Counted from the stretch's first letter, positions 1-5,904 are shown. The stretch is 5,936 nucleotides of DNA from an uncultured Prevotella sp. (GCA_905372445.1 CAJPPF010000136.1:1-5936); one strand, 5' to 3'. Made by a program: numbers and translations. Notes: a model not told the origin generated them from the sequence alone.

Positions 1-54
1 TTAGGATTCAAGATTCTCAATCTTGCCATAGGGGTTCGAATCCCCTATCCACTA
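1..54 (+). tRNA. tRNA-Glu (anticodon CTC), 3' portion, cut by window start
   Basis: Bases 1-55 are identical to bases 113-167 of the complete tRNA downstream. What remains runs from the end of the D-loop to the discriminator base. The anticodon stem CAAGA/TCTTG encloses the loop TTCTCAA with anticodon CTC (reads GAG). The T-arm is AGGGG/CCCCT around TTCGAAT. The 3' acceptor strand is ATCCACT with discriminator A at 54. No CCA is encoded. The 5' half lies outside the window, so it cannot be shown from this sequence alone that this copy is a whole gene rather than a duplicated 3' fragment. An intact tandem gene is the simpler reading. Confidence 0.9.
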
Positions 55-94
55 CAACATGATGTGTCATCTGCAACAAATACTTATTCAATCT

Positions 95-166
95 GGTGGA
101 TTCATCTAAGGGTTAGGATTCAAGATTCTCAATCTTGCCATAGGGGTTCGAATCCCCTATCCACTA
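95..166 (+). tRNA. tRNA-Glu (anticodon CTC)
   Basis: A full 72-nt cloverleaf can be folded by hand. The acceptor stem is GGTGGAT/ATCCACT, with a G-U first pair. The D-stem is ATC/GAT. The anticodon stem CAAGA/TCTTG carries the loop TTCTCAA (T33, anticodon CTC). The variable region is CCAT and the T-arm is AGGGG-TTCGAAT-CCCCT. The discriminator is A166, followed by CG, so CCA must be added after transcription. The layout matches bacterial tRNA-Glu, including the TTC after the acceptor strand and the TTCGAAT T-loop. It reads GAG codons. The 40-nt spacer to the preceding copy has no promoter motif I can see, so both are probably cut from one transcript. Confidence 0.96.
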
Positions 167-169
167 CGA

Positions 170-200
170 AAAAGGCTTATCCAATGACGAGAAGCCTTTT
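170..200. terminator. Bidirectional intrinsic terminator between the tRNAs and the minus-strand operon
   Basis: AAAAGGCTT (170-178) pairs perfectly with AAGCCTTTT (192-200) around a 13-nt loop. The plus-strand RNA ends the stem in four U and the minus-strand RNA in five U, because base 169 is also A. It starts 3 nt after the tRNA discriminator base and lies 84 nt beyond the stop codon of the last operon gene. It can therefore end both convergent units. The U-tracts are short, so efficiency is uncertain. Confidence 0.7.
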
Positions 201-284
201 GTCATTATATTGTGTCAGCGGATATTTCCGGTTGGTGAGCCTTAGTAATTATATGGCGGTGCTTTACCGTAGCAATTCAGAGTA

Positions 285-848
285 TCATATTTTCTTGATA
301 ATCTTACACGGGTTGCCTGCTGCGACCGTATTTGACGGGATGTCTGTCACCACAACGCTTCCTGCACCGATAGTGACATTGTCGCCGATGACAACGCCTG
401 GCAGTATAGTTACGCTACCTCCAATCCAACAGTTATTGCCTATCGTTACAGGCTTAGCCCATTCCTCACGTGTATTGCGCTTCTGTGGGTCGGTGCTGTG
501 GCATGCAGTATAGATGCTGACATTGGGGCCAATGAAGCAATCATCGCCTATAGTCACCATCGCCTCGTCAAGCACTGTCCAATTGAAATTAGCGAAAAAT
601 CGTCTGCCGACCTTTATGTGCATTCCGTAGTCGCAGTAGAAAGGCTGGTTTATAAAGGTGTCGTCATCGCATTCGGCGAGAATTTCCTTCAGTTTATCGT
701 TGCGTTCCTTGACGAGAGAAGGTCTAATTCTGTTGTATTCCCAGCATTTGTCTTTACATTCATTGAGGAATTTTAGCAGGTAAGCATCAGTGGCATTGTA
801 CGTCTCGCCATTCCTCATTTTCAGATATTCTCGTTTTTCGTCTTCCAT
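285..848 (-). CDS. Maltose/galactoside-type O-acetyltransferase (hexapeptide-repeat, LacA/Maa/NodL family)
   Basis: This 187-residue protein has the full layout of the cytoplasmic sugar O-acetyltransferases that move acetyl from acetyl-CoA to a sugar hydroxyl. The N-terminal cap (about 1-60) carries the family's acetyltransferase signature NGETYNATD. The sequence FYCDYGMHIKVGRRFFANFN then leads into a left-handed beta-helix of hexapeptide turns (VTIGDDCFIG, VTIGNNCWIGG, VVIGDNVTIGAGS). His117, in the segment ACHSTDP, sits where the catalytic His of LacA (His115) lies. The end AAGNPCKIIKKI is also typical. I chose the start at 848 because family members begin close to the MEDEKREYL segment and purine-rich AAGAAGG precedes it. 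An in-frame ATG at 881 would add 11 residues and overlap the upstream gene by 19 nt. It lies 14 nt after the lactonase gene and is the last gene of the operon. The true acceptor sugar cannot be told from sequence. Confidence 0.93.
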   Translation of the reverse strand: MEDEKREYLKMRNGETYNATDAYLLKFLNECKDKCWEYNRIRPSLVKERNDKLKEILAECDDDTFINQPFYCDYGMHIKVGRRFFANFNWTVLDEAMVTIGDDCFIGPNVSIYTACHSTDPQKRNTREEWAKPVTIGNNCWIGGSVTILPGVVIGDNVTIGAGSVVVTDIPSNTVAAGNPCKIIKKI

Positions 849-862
849 TATCCTTCTTCTTT

Positions 863-2023
863 TCAAATATATTTTACACATACCGGTTTCTCCATTTCTA
901 TCTTACGTCCTGTATCCTTCAGCAGTCCGGTCTTGATGTCGCGCTCGAATATCTGAATGATATTTGAGTCCCTGCATGCACAAAGCAGATAGCGTCCGTT
1001 AGGTGTTATGGCGAAATTGCGAGGATGAACACCTGTTAGTTGATATCCAATCTTTGTGATATGTCCATTGCCCTGATCTATGCTGAATATTGATATGCCG
1101 TCGGCTTTCAGACGATTTGACGCATATAGATAAAATCCGTCGGGAGAGATATGTATGTCAGCGCTACCATGGGCACCAACGCTGTCGGAAACGACATACT
1201 GAACAGGATGTAGGTTCTTGTCATTATACTCAATTACAGTCACTTTGCCTGACAGTTCATTAATCAGATAACCGTGTTTTCCGTCAGGGGCGAATGTGAT
1301 ATGACGCGGTCCGGAGCCTGCCTCAAGAGGTACGTCAAATGAGTTCTTTCCGTCAATATGCTTTTTCTTGTCCTTTTCGCCTTCCACTACTGGGAACACG
1401 TGAATGACATCCGCGCCGAGGTCGTTGGCAAGGAGAAAAGCACTGTCGGGCGTAAACTCAATGCAGTGGATATGCGATTTCTCCTGATGGTCGGTAATGG
1501 GACCGGTTCCAATGAATCGTTCCACCCTCGTGTCGGGCAGCAGTGCGCTGGTACCAGGGTCAATATCATACATCGTAAAGCTCGAACCGTTATAATTTGC
1601 TGTATATGCGAACAGTCCGTTTTGCTCGATGTTGATGTAGCATGGTGCTGCTCCTTCAGTAAGTTGCGAGTTGATTATGCGCATCTTCACTGTGTCGCCT
1701 TCTGTTATCTCCGCTGCATATAGAGCTGCTAAGGAATCATCTCTCTCGCTGACGGCATAGAAATGCTTTCCGTCAGGGGCGAGGGTTACAAACGAAGCCT
1801 CTTCAATACCCGACAGCCCACATATATATTCCGCCTCACCGGTAGCCTGATTGAACGAGAAGAGTTGTATACGCTCCTTATCGCCGCTACCATAGCTGCC
1901 GAGCAGAAGACGTATATTGTCGTTCATCTCCTTATTTATGTTGCTGCATGCAGCAAGCAACAGTACCAAAATTATCATTGTTGCAAGGCTGCGGATTGCT
2001 GATAAACGCTGATACTGTTTCAT
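863..2023 (-). CDS. Lipoprotein lactonase-family beta-propeller protein (6-phosphogluconolactonase-like, YbhE type)
   Basis: The 386-residue protein matches the seven-bladed beta-propeller lactonase family. Motifs visible in order are LLLGSYGSG (about 39-47), SHIHCIEFTPDS (183-194), GSGPRHITFAPDG (236-248), INELSGKVTVIEY (254-266), ADIHISPDGFYLYASNR (288-304) and GVHPRNFAITPNGRYLL (331-347). GPRH, NEL and ADIH-PDG also occur in Escherichia coli Pgl. Unlike that cytoplasmic enzyme, it begins with a lipoprotein signal: Arg residues at 6 and 11, a hydrophobic run 14-23, and a lipobox ending LAAC with Cys26 as the likely lipidation site. It should therefore be anchored in the cell envelope. The residues after Cys (SNINKE) are not the acidic run linked to surface export in Bacteroides, so a periplasm-facing position is more likely. 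Its ATG overlaps the HAD gene's stop (ATGA), suggesting coupled translation. The substrate is unknown; calling it pgl would be premature. Confidence 0.9.
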   Translation of the reverse strand: MKQYQRLSAIRSLATMIILVLLLAACSNINKEMNDNIRLLLGSYGSGDKERIQLFSFNQATGEAEYICGLSGIEEASFVTLAPDGKHFYAVSERDDSLAALYAAEITEGDTVKMRIINSQLTEGAAPCYINIEQNGLFAYTANYNGSSFTMYDIDPGTSALLPDTRVERFIGTGPITDHQEKSHIHCIEFTPDSAFLLANDLGADVIHVFPVVEGEKDKKKHIDGKNSFDVPLEAGSGPRHITFAPDGKHGYLINELSGKVTVIEYNDKNLHPVQYVVSDSVGAHGSADIHISPDGFYLYASNRLKADGISIFSIDQGNGHITKIGYQLTGVHPRNFAITPNGRYLLCACRDSNIIQIFERDIKTGLLKDTGRKIEMEKPVCVKYI

Positions 2024-2628
2024 TTTTCCGATTCAATTATTTTCTCCAATTCTCGTTTATATTGCGTCGCATTCTCAAAAAGGATAGTTTTCATTCCCAC
2101 TTTCTGTGCACCAATGATATTCACAGGTTTATCGTCGGTGAAGACACATTCTTCCGGCTTCAGACCATATTTCTCCAACAGTCGGTTGTAGATTGCCACA
2201 TCAGGCTTGATGATATGTTCCTCTGAAGAAATGACTCTCCCGTCGAGTAGAGAGAATATCTCGTATTTTTTCATCACCTTATGCACCATACTGCACCAGT
2301 TTGTCAGTCCGTAGAGCTTATATCCACGCTTTTTCATTTCTGTTAGAATGGCTCTCATGCCTTCTATCTCTCCAATGACAAACTCCATATAGCGTTCTTC
2401 ATACATCATCGCCTCTTTGGCATATTGTGGATAACGCTCACGCATATCCTGCATAATCTGACTGAAAGGCTTGTCTTCCTTGTCGCATATATCCAGAAAG
2501 CTCAATGATGTAAAAAGATTGCAAAACTCTTCTTCCTTTTTCTTGTCAGTGAAAAACTGGTTTATCACGTGCGAGAAGTCGTAATCGACGAGCACTTTTC
2601 CAAAATCGAAGATTAAATTCTTTATCAT
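2020..2628 (-). CDS. HAD-superfamily hydrolase, subfamily IA (YihX-like phosphatase)
   Basis: This 202-residue cytoplasmic protein shows all four HAD motifs. Motif I is IFDFGKVLVD with the nucleophile Asp8. Motif II is LYGLTN with Thr109. Motif III is IIKPD with Lys141. Motif IV is VFTDDKPVN with Asp165 and Asp166, which bind the metal. Residues from about 15 to 90 would form the helical cap of subfamily IA. In motif I the usual second Asp (DxD) is Gly10. The same DxG pattern is found in YihX, the E. coli alpha-glucose-1-phosphate phosphatase, so this is a known variant and not necessarily a loss of activity. It starts 44 nt after the PLP enzyme and shares an ATGA overlap with the lactonase. 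A small phosphorylated metabolite, perhaps a sugar phosphate, is the likely substrate, but this is inference from the family. Confidence 0.92.
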   Translation of the reverse strand: MIKNLIFDFGKVLVDYDFSHVINQFFTDKKKEEEFCNLFTSLSFLDICDKEDKPFSQIMQDMRERYPQYAKEAMMYEERYMEFVIGEIEGMRAILTEMKKRGYKLYGLTNWCSMVHKVMKKYEIFSLLDGRVISSEEHIIKPDVAIYNRLLEKYGLKPEECVFTDDKPVNIIGAQKVGMKTILFENATQYKRELEKIIESEK

Positions 2629-2672
2629 TCGTTATTATGTTTTTTTCTTTTCGCTTAATGTTTTTGTTGCCT

Positions 2673-3848
2673 TTATATGTTCTTTATTGCTTCAAGCAAC
2701 CGGTTCATTGCCTTCTCAATTACTGAGCGCGGGCAACCTATGTTCATGCGCATATATCCTTCCCCGCCATGCCCGAACATCTCTCCGTCGTTGAGTGCCA
2801 GACGGGCTTTCTCCGCAAATAGCGCGTTGAGGCTGTCGTGGTCGAGATTAAGTCCGCTGCAGTCCAGCCATATCAGGAATGACGCCTGCGGACGCAGAGG
2901 ACGAATCTGCGGAATATGTGTCTTGCAGAACGACTCCACAAATTCAATATTGCCCTCTATATAACTAATCATTTGCTGTCGCCAGTGTTCGCCATGTCGA
3001 AAGGCAGCCATTGTGGCAATAGGTGCAAATAGGGTGGGGTGGTCCATCTCATTGGCTTTCAGCCATGTGTAAAACCTGTGTCTGATACTGTCGTTCGGTA
3101 CTACTGCCCACGAACTTACGATGCCTGCCATGTTGAAAGTCTTGCTTGGTGCGGCGAATGTGATACTGTTCTGTGCCGCCTCTTCACTGACGGTGGCGAA
3201 TGGTATGTGCTTATTGCCGAACAGTGCCATATCGCAGTGAATCTCATCGCTTACTACGAGTATGTTGTGTTCCTTGCAGAAATGTGCCAGTCGCTCTAAT
3301 GTCTGCCTGTCCCAGCATATTCCCGCAGGATTATGAGGGTTGCTTAGAATCAGTATCTTGCATTTCTCGTCCGCTACTTCGGCGAGATTGTCGAAGTCCA
3401 TGTCGTAATATCCGTCGGCTCTTTTCATGAGAGGGTTGTCCACAACCTTTCGTCCGTTATCCTCTGGCACGTTTCTGAACGGATGATATACCGGTGGCTG
3501 TATGATAATCTTGTCGCCGGGTTGTGTGAACACATTGACCACCATACCTATTCCGCGCACAATGCCAGGAATGAATGTCAGCCATTCGCGCTTCACCTGC
3601 CAGTCGTGATGTGAGCTTATCCACTGCATAACCGTATGCCAGTAGTCCTGTGGTACTAAGGTATATCCGTACACCGGATGTTCCATTCGCTCCTTTAAGG
3701 CATCCCTGATAAAGAACGGCGTCTCGAAATCCATGTCGGCAACCCACAGAGGAATGAGGTCGGTGCGATGCCATATCTTCTGCATCGCATCAATCTTGAC
3801 CGCGTCTGTCCCCGAGCGATCAATTATTTTGTCAAAGCTGTATTTCAT
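2673..3848 (-). CDS. MalY/PatB-family PLP-dependent enzyme (putative cystathionine beta-lyase / C-S lyase)
   Basis: The 391-residue protein is a full-length fold-type I PLP enzyme of the aminotransferase class I/II group. The early segment PLWVADMDF (33-41) and VYGYT (59-63) mark the MalY/PatB branch. Cofactor and substrate residues are visible: Tyr121, the SNPHNPAG loop (169-176), Asp201 in VSDEIHCD for the pyridine nitrogen, Lys236 in APSKTFNMAG for the Schiff base, and Arg367 in YMRMNIGCPR for the substrate carboxylate. Characterised members split cystathionine or cysteine to pyruvate, ammonia and a thiol or H2S; E. coli MalY also represses the maltose system. It is probably cytoplasmic. 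Its start overlaps the stop of the upstream exported-protein gene by 4 nt (ATGA), so translation is likely coupled. C-S lyase is the best guess, but a plain aminotransferase cannot be excluded. Confidence 0.92.
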   Translation of the reverse strand: MKYSFDKIIDRSGTDAVKIDAMQKIWHRTDLIPLWVADMDFETPFFIRDALKERMEHPVYGYTLVPQDYWHTVMQWISSHHDWQVKREWLTFIPGIVRGIGMVVNVFTQPGDKIIIQPPVYHPFRNVPEDNGRKVVDNPLMKRADGYYDMDFDNLAEVADEKCKILILSNPHNPAGICWDRQTLERLAHFCKEHNILVVSDEIHCDMALFGNKHIPFATVSEEAAQNSITFAAPSKTFNMAGIVSSWAVVPNDSIRHRFYTWLKANEMDHPTLFAPIATMAAFRHGEHWRQQMISYIEGNIEFVESFCKTHIPQIRPLRPQASFLIWLDCSGLNLDHDSLNALFAEKARLALNDGEMFGHGGEGYMRMNIGCPRSVIEKAMNRLLEAIKNI

Positions 3849-5086
3849 CTTTTATTTATTTTCAGAATAGCCTTCTCCAGACTCTCTGTTGGCTCAATGA
3901 TGTTGTAATCGTCCCAGAAAGATGCATCGGAGAATCTCTTCAGTGTCTTTATGAATGCCTCCCTGTCGCCGAAACGTTCTTTTGCCTCGATGTTCGGACC
4001 CTCGTAGTTGGTCTCAAAGTCAGTCACTACCATCTCTGACGTGCATCTATATGTACGTGAGAACAGTTTTCTCTTCCAGTCGCATTTGAATCTGAACACC
4101 GTCTTCATGTAGTTTATTCTTCCGTCGTGATAGTTTATCACTGTCGACATCTCAAGTGGTCGGAACCTCAGACTGGCGGGTTTCTTGTAGAGCATCACCC
4201 TTGTGGCTTTAGCCCTGTCGCTCATGTCGAGTTCCATTTCAATGCGTGTGAATGCCAGACTCTGCTTGTCGAGATATATCTTTCCGCGATATAATGGCCA
4301 CTCGACTATCAGATAAGGTGCAAACGCTATCACTATCTGTGTCTTGCCGTCGAGCACTTCAGGCAGTTCCATATTGAAAGTATAACATGAGTGTCGCATA
4401 TCCTCAAAGAGAATGTTCTCGTTCTTTACTACGTCAAGCCAGACCGGAGTATTCGGTCCTCCCAGAATCTGCACCGACAGAGTGTCGTCGTTTCGCTGAC
4501 TCATTATGCGCCTGCCGTGTTCTATCTTCACTCTGTCGCCGGTTATGCCTCTGTCATATCCTCGCTTGCAGGTGCTAAGTATTGCTTCGGATATGTCGAT
4601 GTAGCGGTTGCCTTTCTGCAGCGTCTCTCTATAGAAAGAGGTGTGCATCTCGCGTGTCTGCACGAAGTTGATGTCTCGTCGTTCTATTGCCATCATCACG
4701 AGAGCCTCAGGTTCGTTCAGCCACACGTTAAGTTCAGGCAGTGTGATACCTGTCGGGAGCATCTTAATACGTATATTCTCTGTGCGGTCGTCAGCTATTG
4801 TGATGTTCTCACTGGCGTAGCCTATGCAACTGACTGTGATGCTCTGTGGTCTGTGCTTAAGTTTCAGGAGGAAAAAACCGTCGGCATTGGTCACTGTCGA
4901 GATGTTCGTGCCCTGGATAGTGATGCTCACGTTTTCCAACTTTCGATTCGAAGAGCGGTCGGTTATAGTTCCACTTATCCTTACCTCCGTCTTCGCCTCC
5001 TTATTCGACTTTGTGCCCGTGTTGTTCTGTGCAACCGCATGGATTGCAATCAGAAGTGTTATTGTCAGTAAGAATAGTTTTTGCAT
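3845..5086 (-). CDS. Exported carboxypeptidase-regulatory-like domain protein, function unknown
   Basis: The 413-residue protein begins with a signal peptide: Lys3, a hydrophobic run 4-16 and a likely cleavage after Ala-Val-Ala19, leaving Gln20. Residues about 36-108 form a CarboxypepD_reg-like Ig-type domain, seen in VRISGTITDRSSNRKLENVSI, the segment TVTNADGFFLLKL and SCIGYASENI. The remaining roughly 300 residues are rich in beta-strands and lack a TonB-dependent receptor plug or barrel. They carry segments I know from Bacteroidetes homologues of unknown role (FYRETLQKGNRYIDISEA, FKCDWKRKLFSRTY, WDDYNIIEPTESLE). No protease motif is visible, so it is not a carboxypeptidase. It is probably periplasmic or attached to the outer membrane. 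It lies 25 nt after the HU-like gene and overlaps the PLP enzyme gene by 4 nt. Function is not assigned. Confidence 0.9.
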   Translation of the reverse strand: MQKLFLLTITLLIAIHAVAQNNTGTKSNKEAKTEVRISGTITDRSSNRKLENVSITIQGTNISTVTNADGFFLLKLKHRPQSITVSCIGYASENITIADDRTENIRIKMLPTGITLPELNVWLNEPEALVMMAIERRDINFVQTREMHTSFYRETLQKGNRYIDISEAILSTCKRGYDRGITGDRVKIEHGRRIMSQRNDDTLSVQILGGPNTPVWLDVVKNENILFEDMRHSCYTFNMELPEVLDGKTQIVIAFAPYLIVEWPLYRGKIYLDKQSLAFTRIEMELDMSDRAKATRVMLYKKPASLRFRPLEMSTVINYHDGRINYMKTVFRFKCDWKRKLFSRTYRCTSEMVVTDFETNYEGPNIEAKERFGDREAFIKTLKRFSDASFWDDYNIIEPTESLEKAILKINKR

Positions 5087-5111
5087 AATATTTCGTGTTT
5101 TGATTGAAGCG

Positions 5112-5543
5112 CTATTTTTCGGGCTTGCAGAATGGTGCCCACTGTACTTTCGTGTCTTCTATCCAGGGGCGGTTAAGATAGTTCCTGCCTTTCGTCGAGT
5201 CGCGTCTGCCCTCGGGCACAAAGTTGCACTTCACTGCCCTGACATCGCGTTCGATGCTGAAATCGGCAGGATGCTCCACCACATTACTCTCTATGGCAAG
5301 AGAGAAACGTCCCAGACCGTTTATCCTCACAGTCTGTCCTGCCTGAAGATACTCCTGAACGAGTTCGGTGAGCTCTGTGAGCACTGCATTTACGTCCGAC
5401 TGTTTCATTGAGCAGTTTGCCTGAATCTTTTCTGCGAGAGTGTCGGTAGTTACTTCGCCCATCTTTACTCTGCGAGCTCTCCATTCCTCTTTCTTAGAGT
5501 TTCGAGAAGTCTTAATCTTCTCCATTTTAATGCTTATAGCCAT
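5112..5543 (-). CDS. HU-family DNA-binding protein, extended Bacteroidetes type (HU-HIG-like)
   Basis: This 143-residue protein is longer than classical HU (about 90 residues) and fits the Bacteroidetes HU-like group. It has a short basic N-terminal extension (1-28, with KTSRNSKKEEWRARR). An HU-like core follows from about 29 to 110: GEVTTDTLAEKIQ, MKQSDVNAVLTELTELVQEYL, then the beta-turn VRINGLGRFSLAI and a strand ending VKCNFVPEG. A 30-residue basic to aromatic tail closes it. It probably bends or coats DNA as a nucleoid-associated protein. I chose the start at 5543 (MAISIK) because the family begins this way. The frame stays open to 5669, but that extension reads through 23-bp DNA repeats, and 23 is not a multiple of three, so it is not coding. 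It is the first gene of the operon and follows a long predicted leader. Confidence 0.9.
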   Translation of the reverse strand: MAISIKMEKIKTSRNSKKEEWRARRVKMGEVTTDTLAEKIQANCSMKQSDVNAVLTELTELVQEYLQAGQTVRINGLGRFSLAIESNVVEHPADFSIERDVRAVKCNFVPEGRRDSTKGRNYLNRPWIEDTKVQWAPFCKPEK

Positions 5544-5597
5544 CTTTCTTTTATATTTATATTTTTGCTTTATAACAGTTTCATTTTCAGTCGTTTG

Positions 5598-5689
5598 GAA
5601 AACACCCTGTTTTGGTCGTGCAATATAGGGTGTTTTGGTGCACCAATATAGGGTATTTTGGTCGACCAATATAGGGTGTATTGCTTTCG
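5598..5689. repeat. Array of 23-bp tandem repeats with palindromic junctions
   Basis: The segment CAATATAGGG begins at 5621, 5644 and 5667, exactly 23 bp apart. Each unit continues as TGTTTTGGTGCAC, TATTTTGGTCGAC and TGTATTGCTTTCG, so the third decays. A degenerate fourth unit (5598-5620) keeps TGTTTTGGT but carries CCC in place of GGG. The joins between units make perfect 12-bp palindromes TTGGTGCACCAA (5635-5646) and TTGGTCGACCAA (5658-5669). A third join (5612-5623) is imperfect. The array lies 55-145 nt upstream of the HU start codon, inside its predicted leader. There are no spacers, so it is not a CRISPR array. Confidence 0.88.
5599..5636 (-). promoter_or_regulatory. 9-bp inverted repeat in the operon leader (possible RNA hairpin)
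   Basis: AAAACACCC (5599-5607) and GGGTGTTTT (5628-5636) are exact reverse complements separated by 20 nt. In the minus-strand RNA the hairpin would end in GGGUGUUUU about 56 nt before the HU start codon. The short U-run is part of the stem and is followed by CC, so it is a weak candidate for an attenuator. It arises because the first repeat unit has its CCC/GGG block inverted. Function is inference. Confidence 0.4.
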
Positions 5690-5715
5690 AGTAGCGCCTT
5701 TTCTATGTTTTCGAC

Positions 5716-5728
5716 TTGACTTTGTCAA
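5716..5728. promoter_or_regulatory. Small inverted repeat at the predicted transcription start
   Basis: TTGAC (5716-5720) and GTCAA (5724-5728) are reverse complements separated by TTT. The repeat overlaps the end of the -7 element and the expected start site, where an operator could sit. Five-base arms are common by chance, so support is weak. Confidence 0.25.
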
Positions 5729-5757
5729 AAGTAATAAGAAATTTTGGAATCTGCAAA
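5726..5757 (-). promoter_or_regulatory. Candidate primary-sigma promoter of the six-gene operon
   Basis: On the minus strand TTTG (5757-5754) is followed after 20 nt by TACTTTTG (5733-5726). This fits the Bacteroides primary sigma factor pattern (TTTG at -33, TAnnTTTG at -7) in both sequence and spacing. Transcription would start near 5718-5722, giving a leader of about 175 nt before the HU start at 5543. No equally good promoter is visible in the 25-nt or 44-nt gaps further down the operon. Confidence 0.6.
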
Positions 5758-5896
5758 CTTCTGATTGCATTTTTTCAGGATTGCCGTTTATTCAGTTTTC
5801 TCAATGTGGGTTTATCTCAAATCGGTCAATAGAATCCTTGCCTGATTTCGTCTGATTGTGGAGCAGAATCCAAATATATGCGTCAGCCGTAGTTAC

Positions 5897-5904
5897 TATG
5901 TTTG
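5897..5904 (+). promoter_or_regulatory. Possible -7 element for a plus-strand gene beyond the right edge
   Basis: TATGTTTG matches the Bacteroidetes -7 pattern TAnnTTTG and is followed by CA, a common context. No TTG-type -33 element lies at the right distance. If real, it would drive a gene that starts outside the window and diverges from the HU operon. Confidence 0.3.

Noticed and set aside
61..71. Small hairpin GATG-TGT-CATC in the spacer between the tRNAs
   Set aside because: A 4-bp stem is expected by chance and has no further support.
64..513. Plus-strand open frame of 149 codons across the tRNA and the acetyltransferase gene
   Set aside because: It runs straight through a tRNA and a terminator and then antisense to a well-supported gene; its protein resembles nothing.
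3457..3774. Minus-strand open frame of 105 codons in another frame of the PLP enzyme gene
   Set aside because: It lies wholly inside the PLP enzyme gene, whose full set of cofactor residues is in the other frame.
4391..5071. Long plus-strand open frame (226 codons) antisense to the exported-protein gene
   Set aside because: The opposite strand encodes a protein with a signal peptide and a known domain; this frame is Cys- and Val-rich without any motif and looks like a shadow.
4824..5411. Plus-strand open frame of 195 codons across the HU/exported-protein junction
   Set aside because: It is antisense to two supported genes and has no recognisable features.
5544..5669. Upstream extension of the HU frame to an ATG at 5669
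   Set aside because: The added 42 codons translate non-coding 23-bp repeats, and homologous proteins begin near the ATG at 5543.
5598..5689. Possible CRISPR array
   Set aside because: Units are contiguous at 23 bp with no spacers, too few, and there are no cas genes.
5570..5770. Minus-strand open frame of 66 codons in the leader
   Set aside because: It would start upstream of the predicted promoter, reads through the repeats and has no recognisable protein.
5871..5878. Second minus-strand -7-like element (TATATTTG on the minus strand)
   Set aside because: No -33 element stands at the right distance, and the promoter at 5726-5757 is better and nearer the gene.
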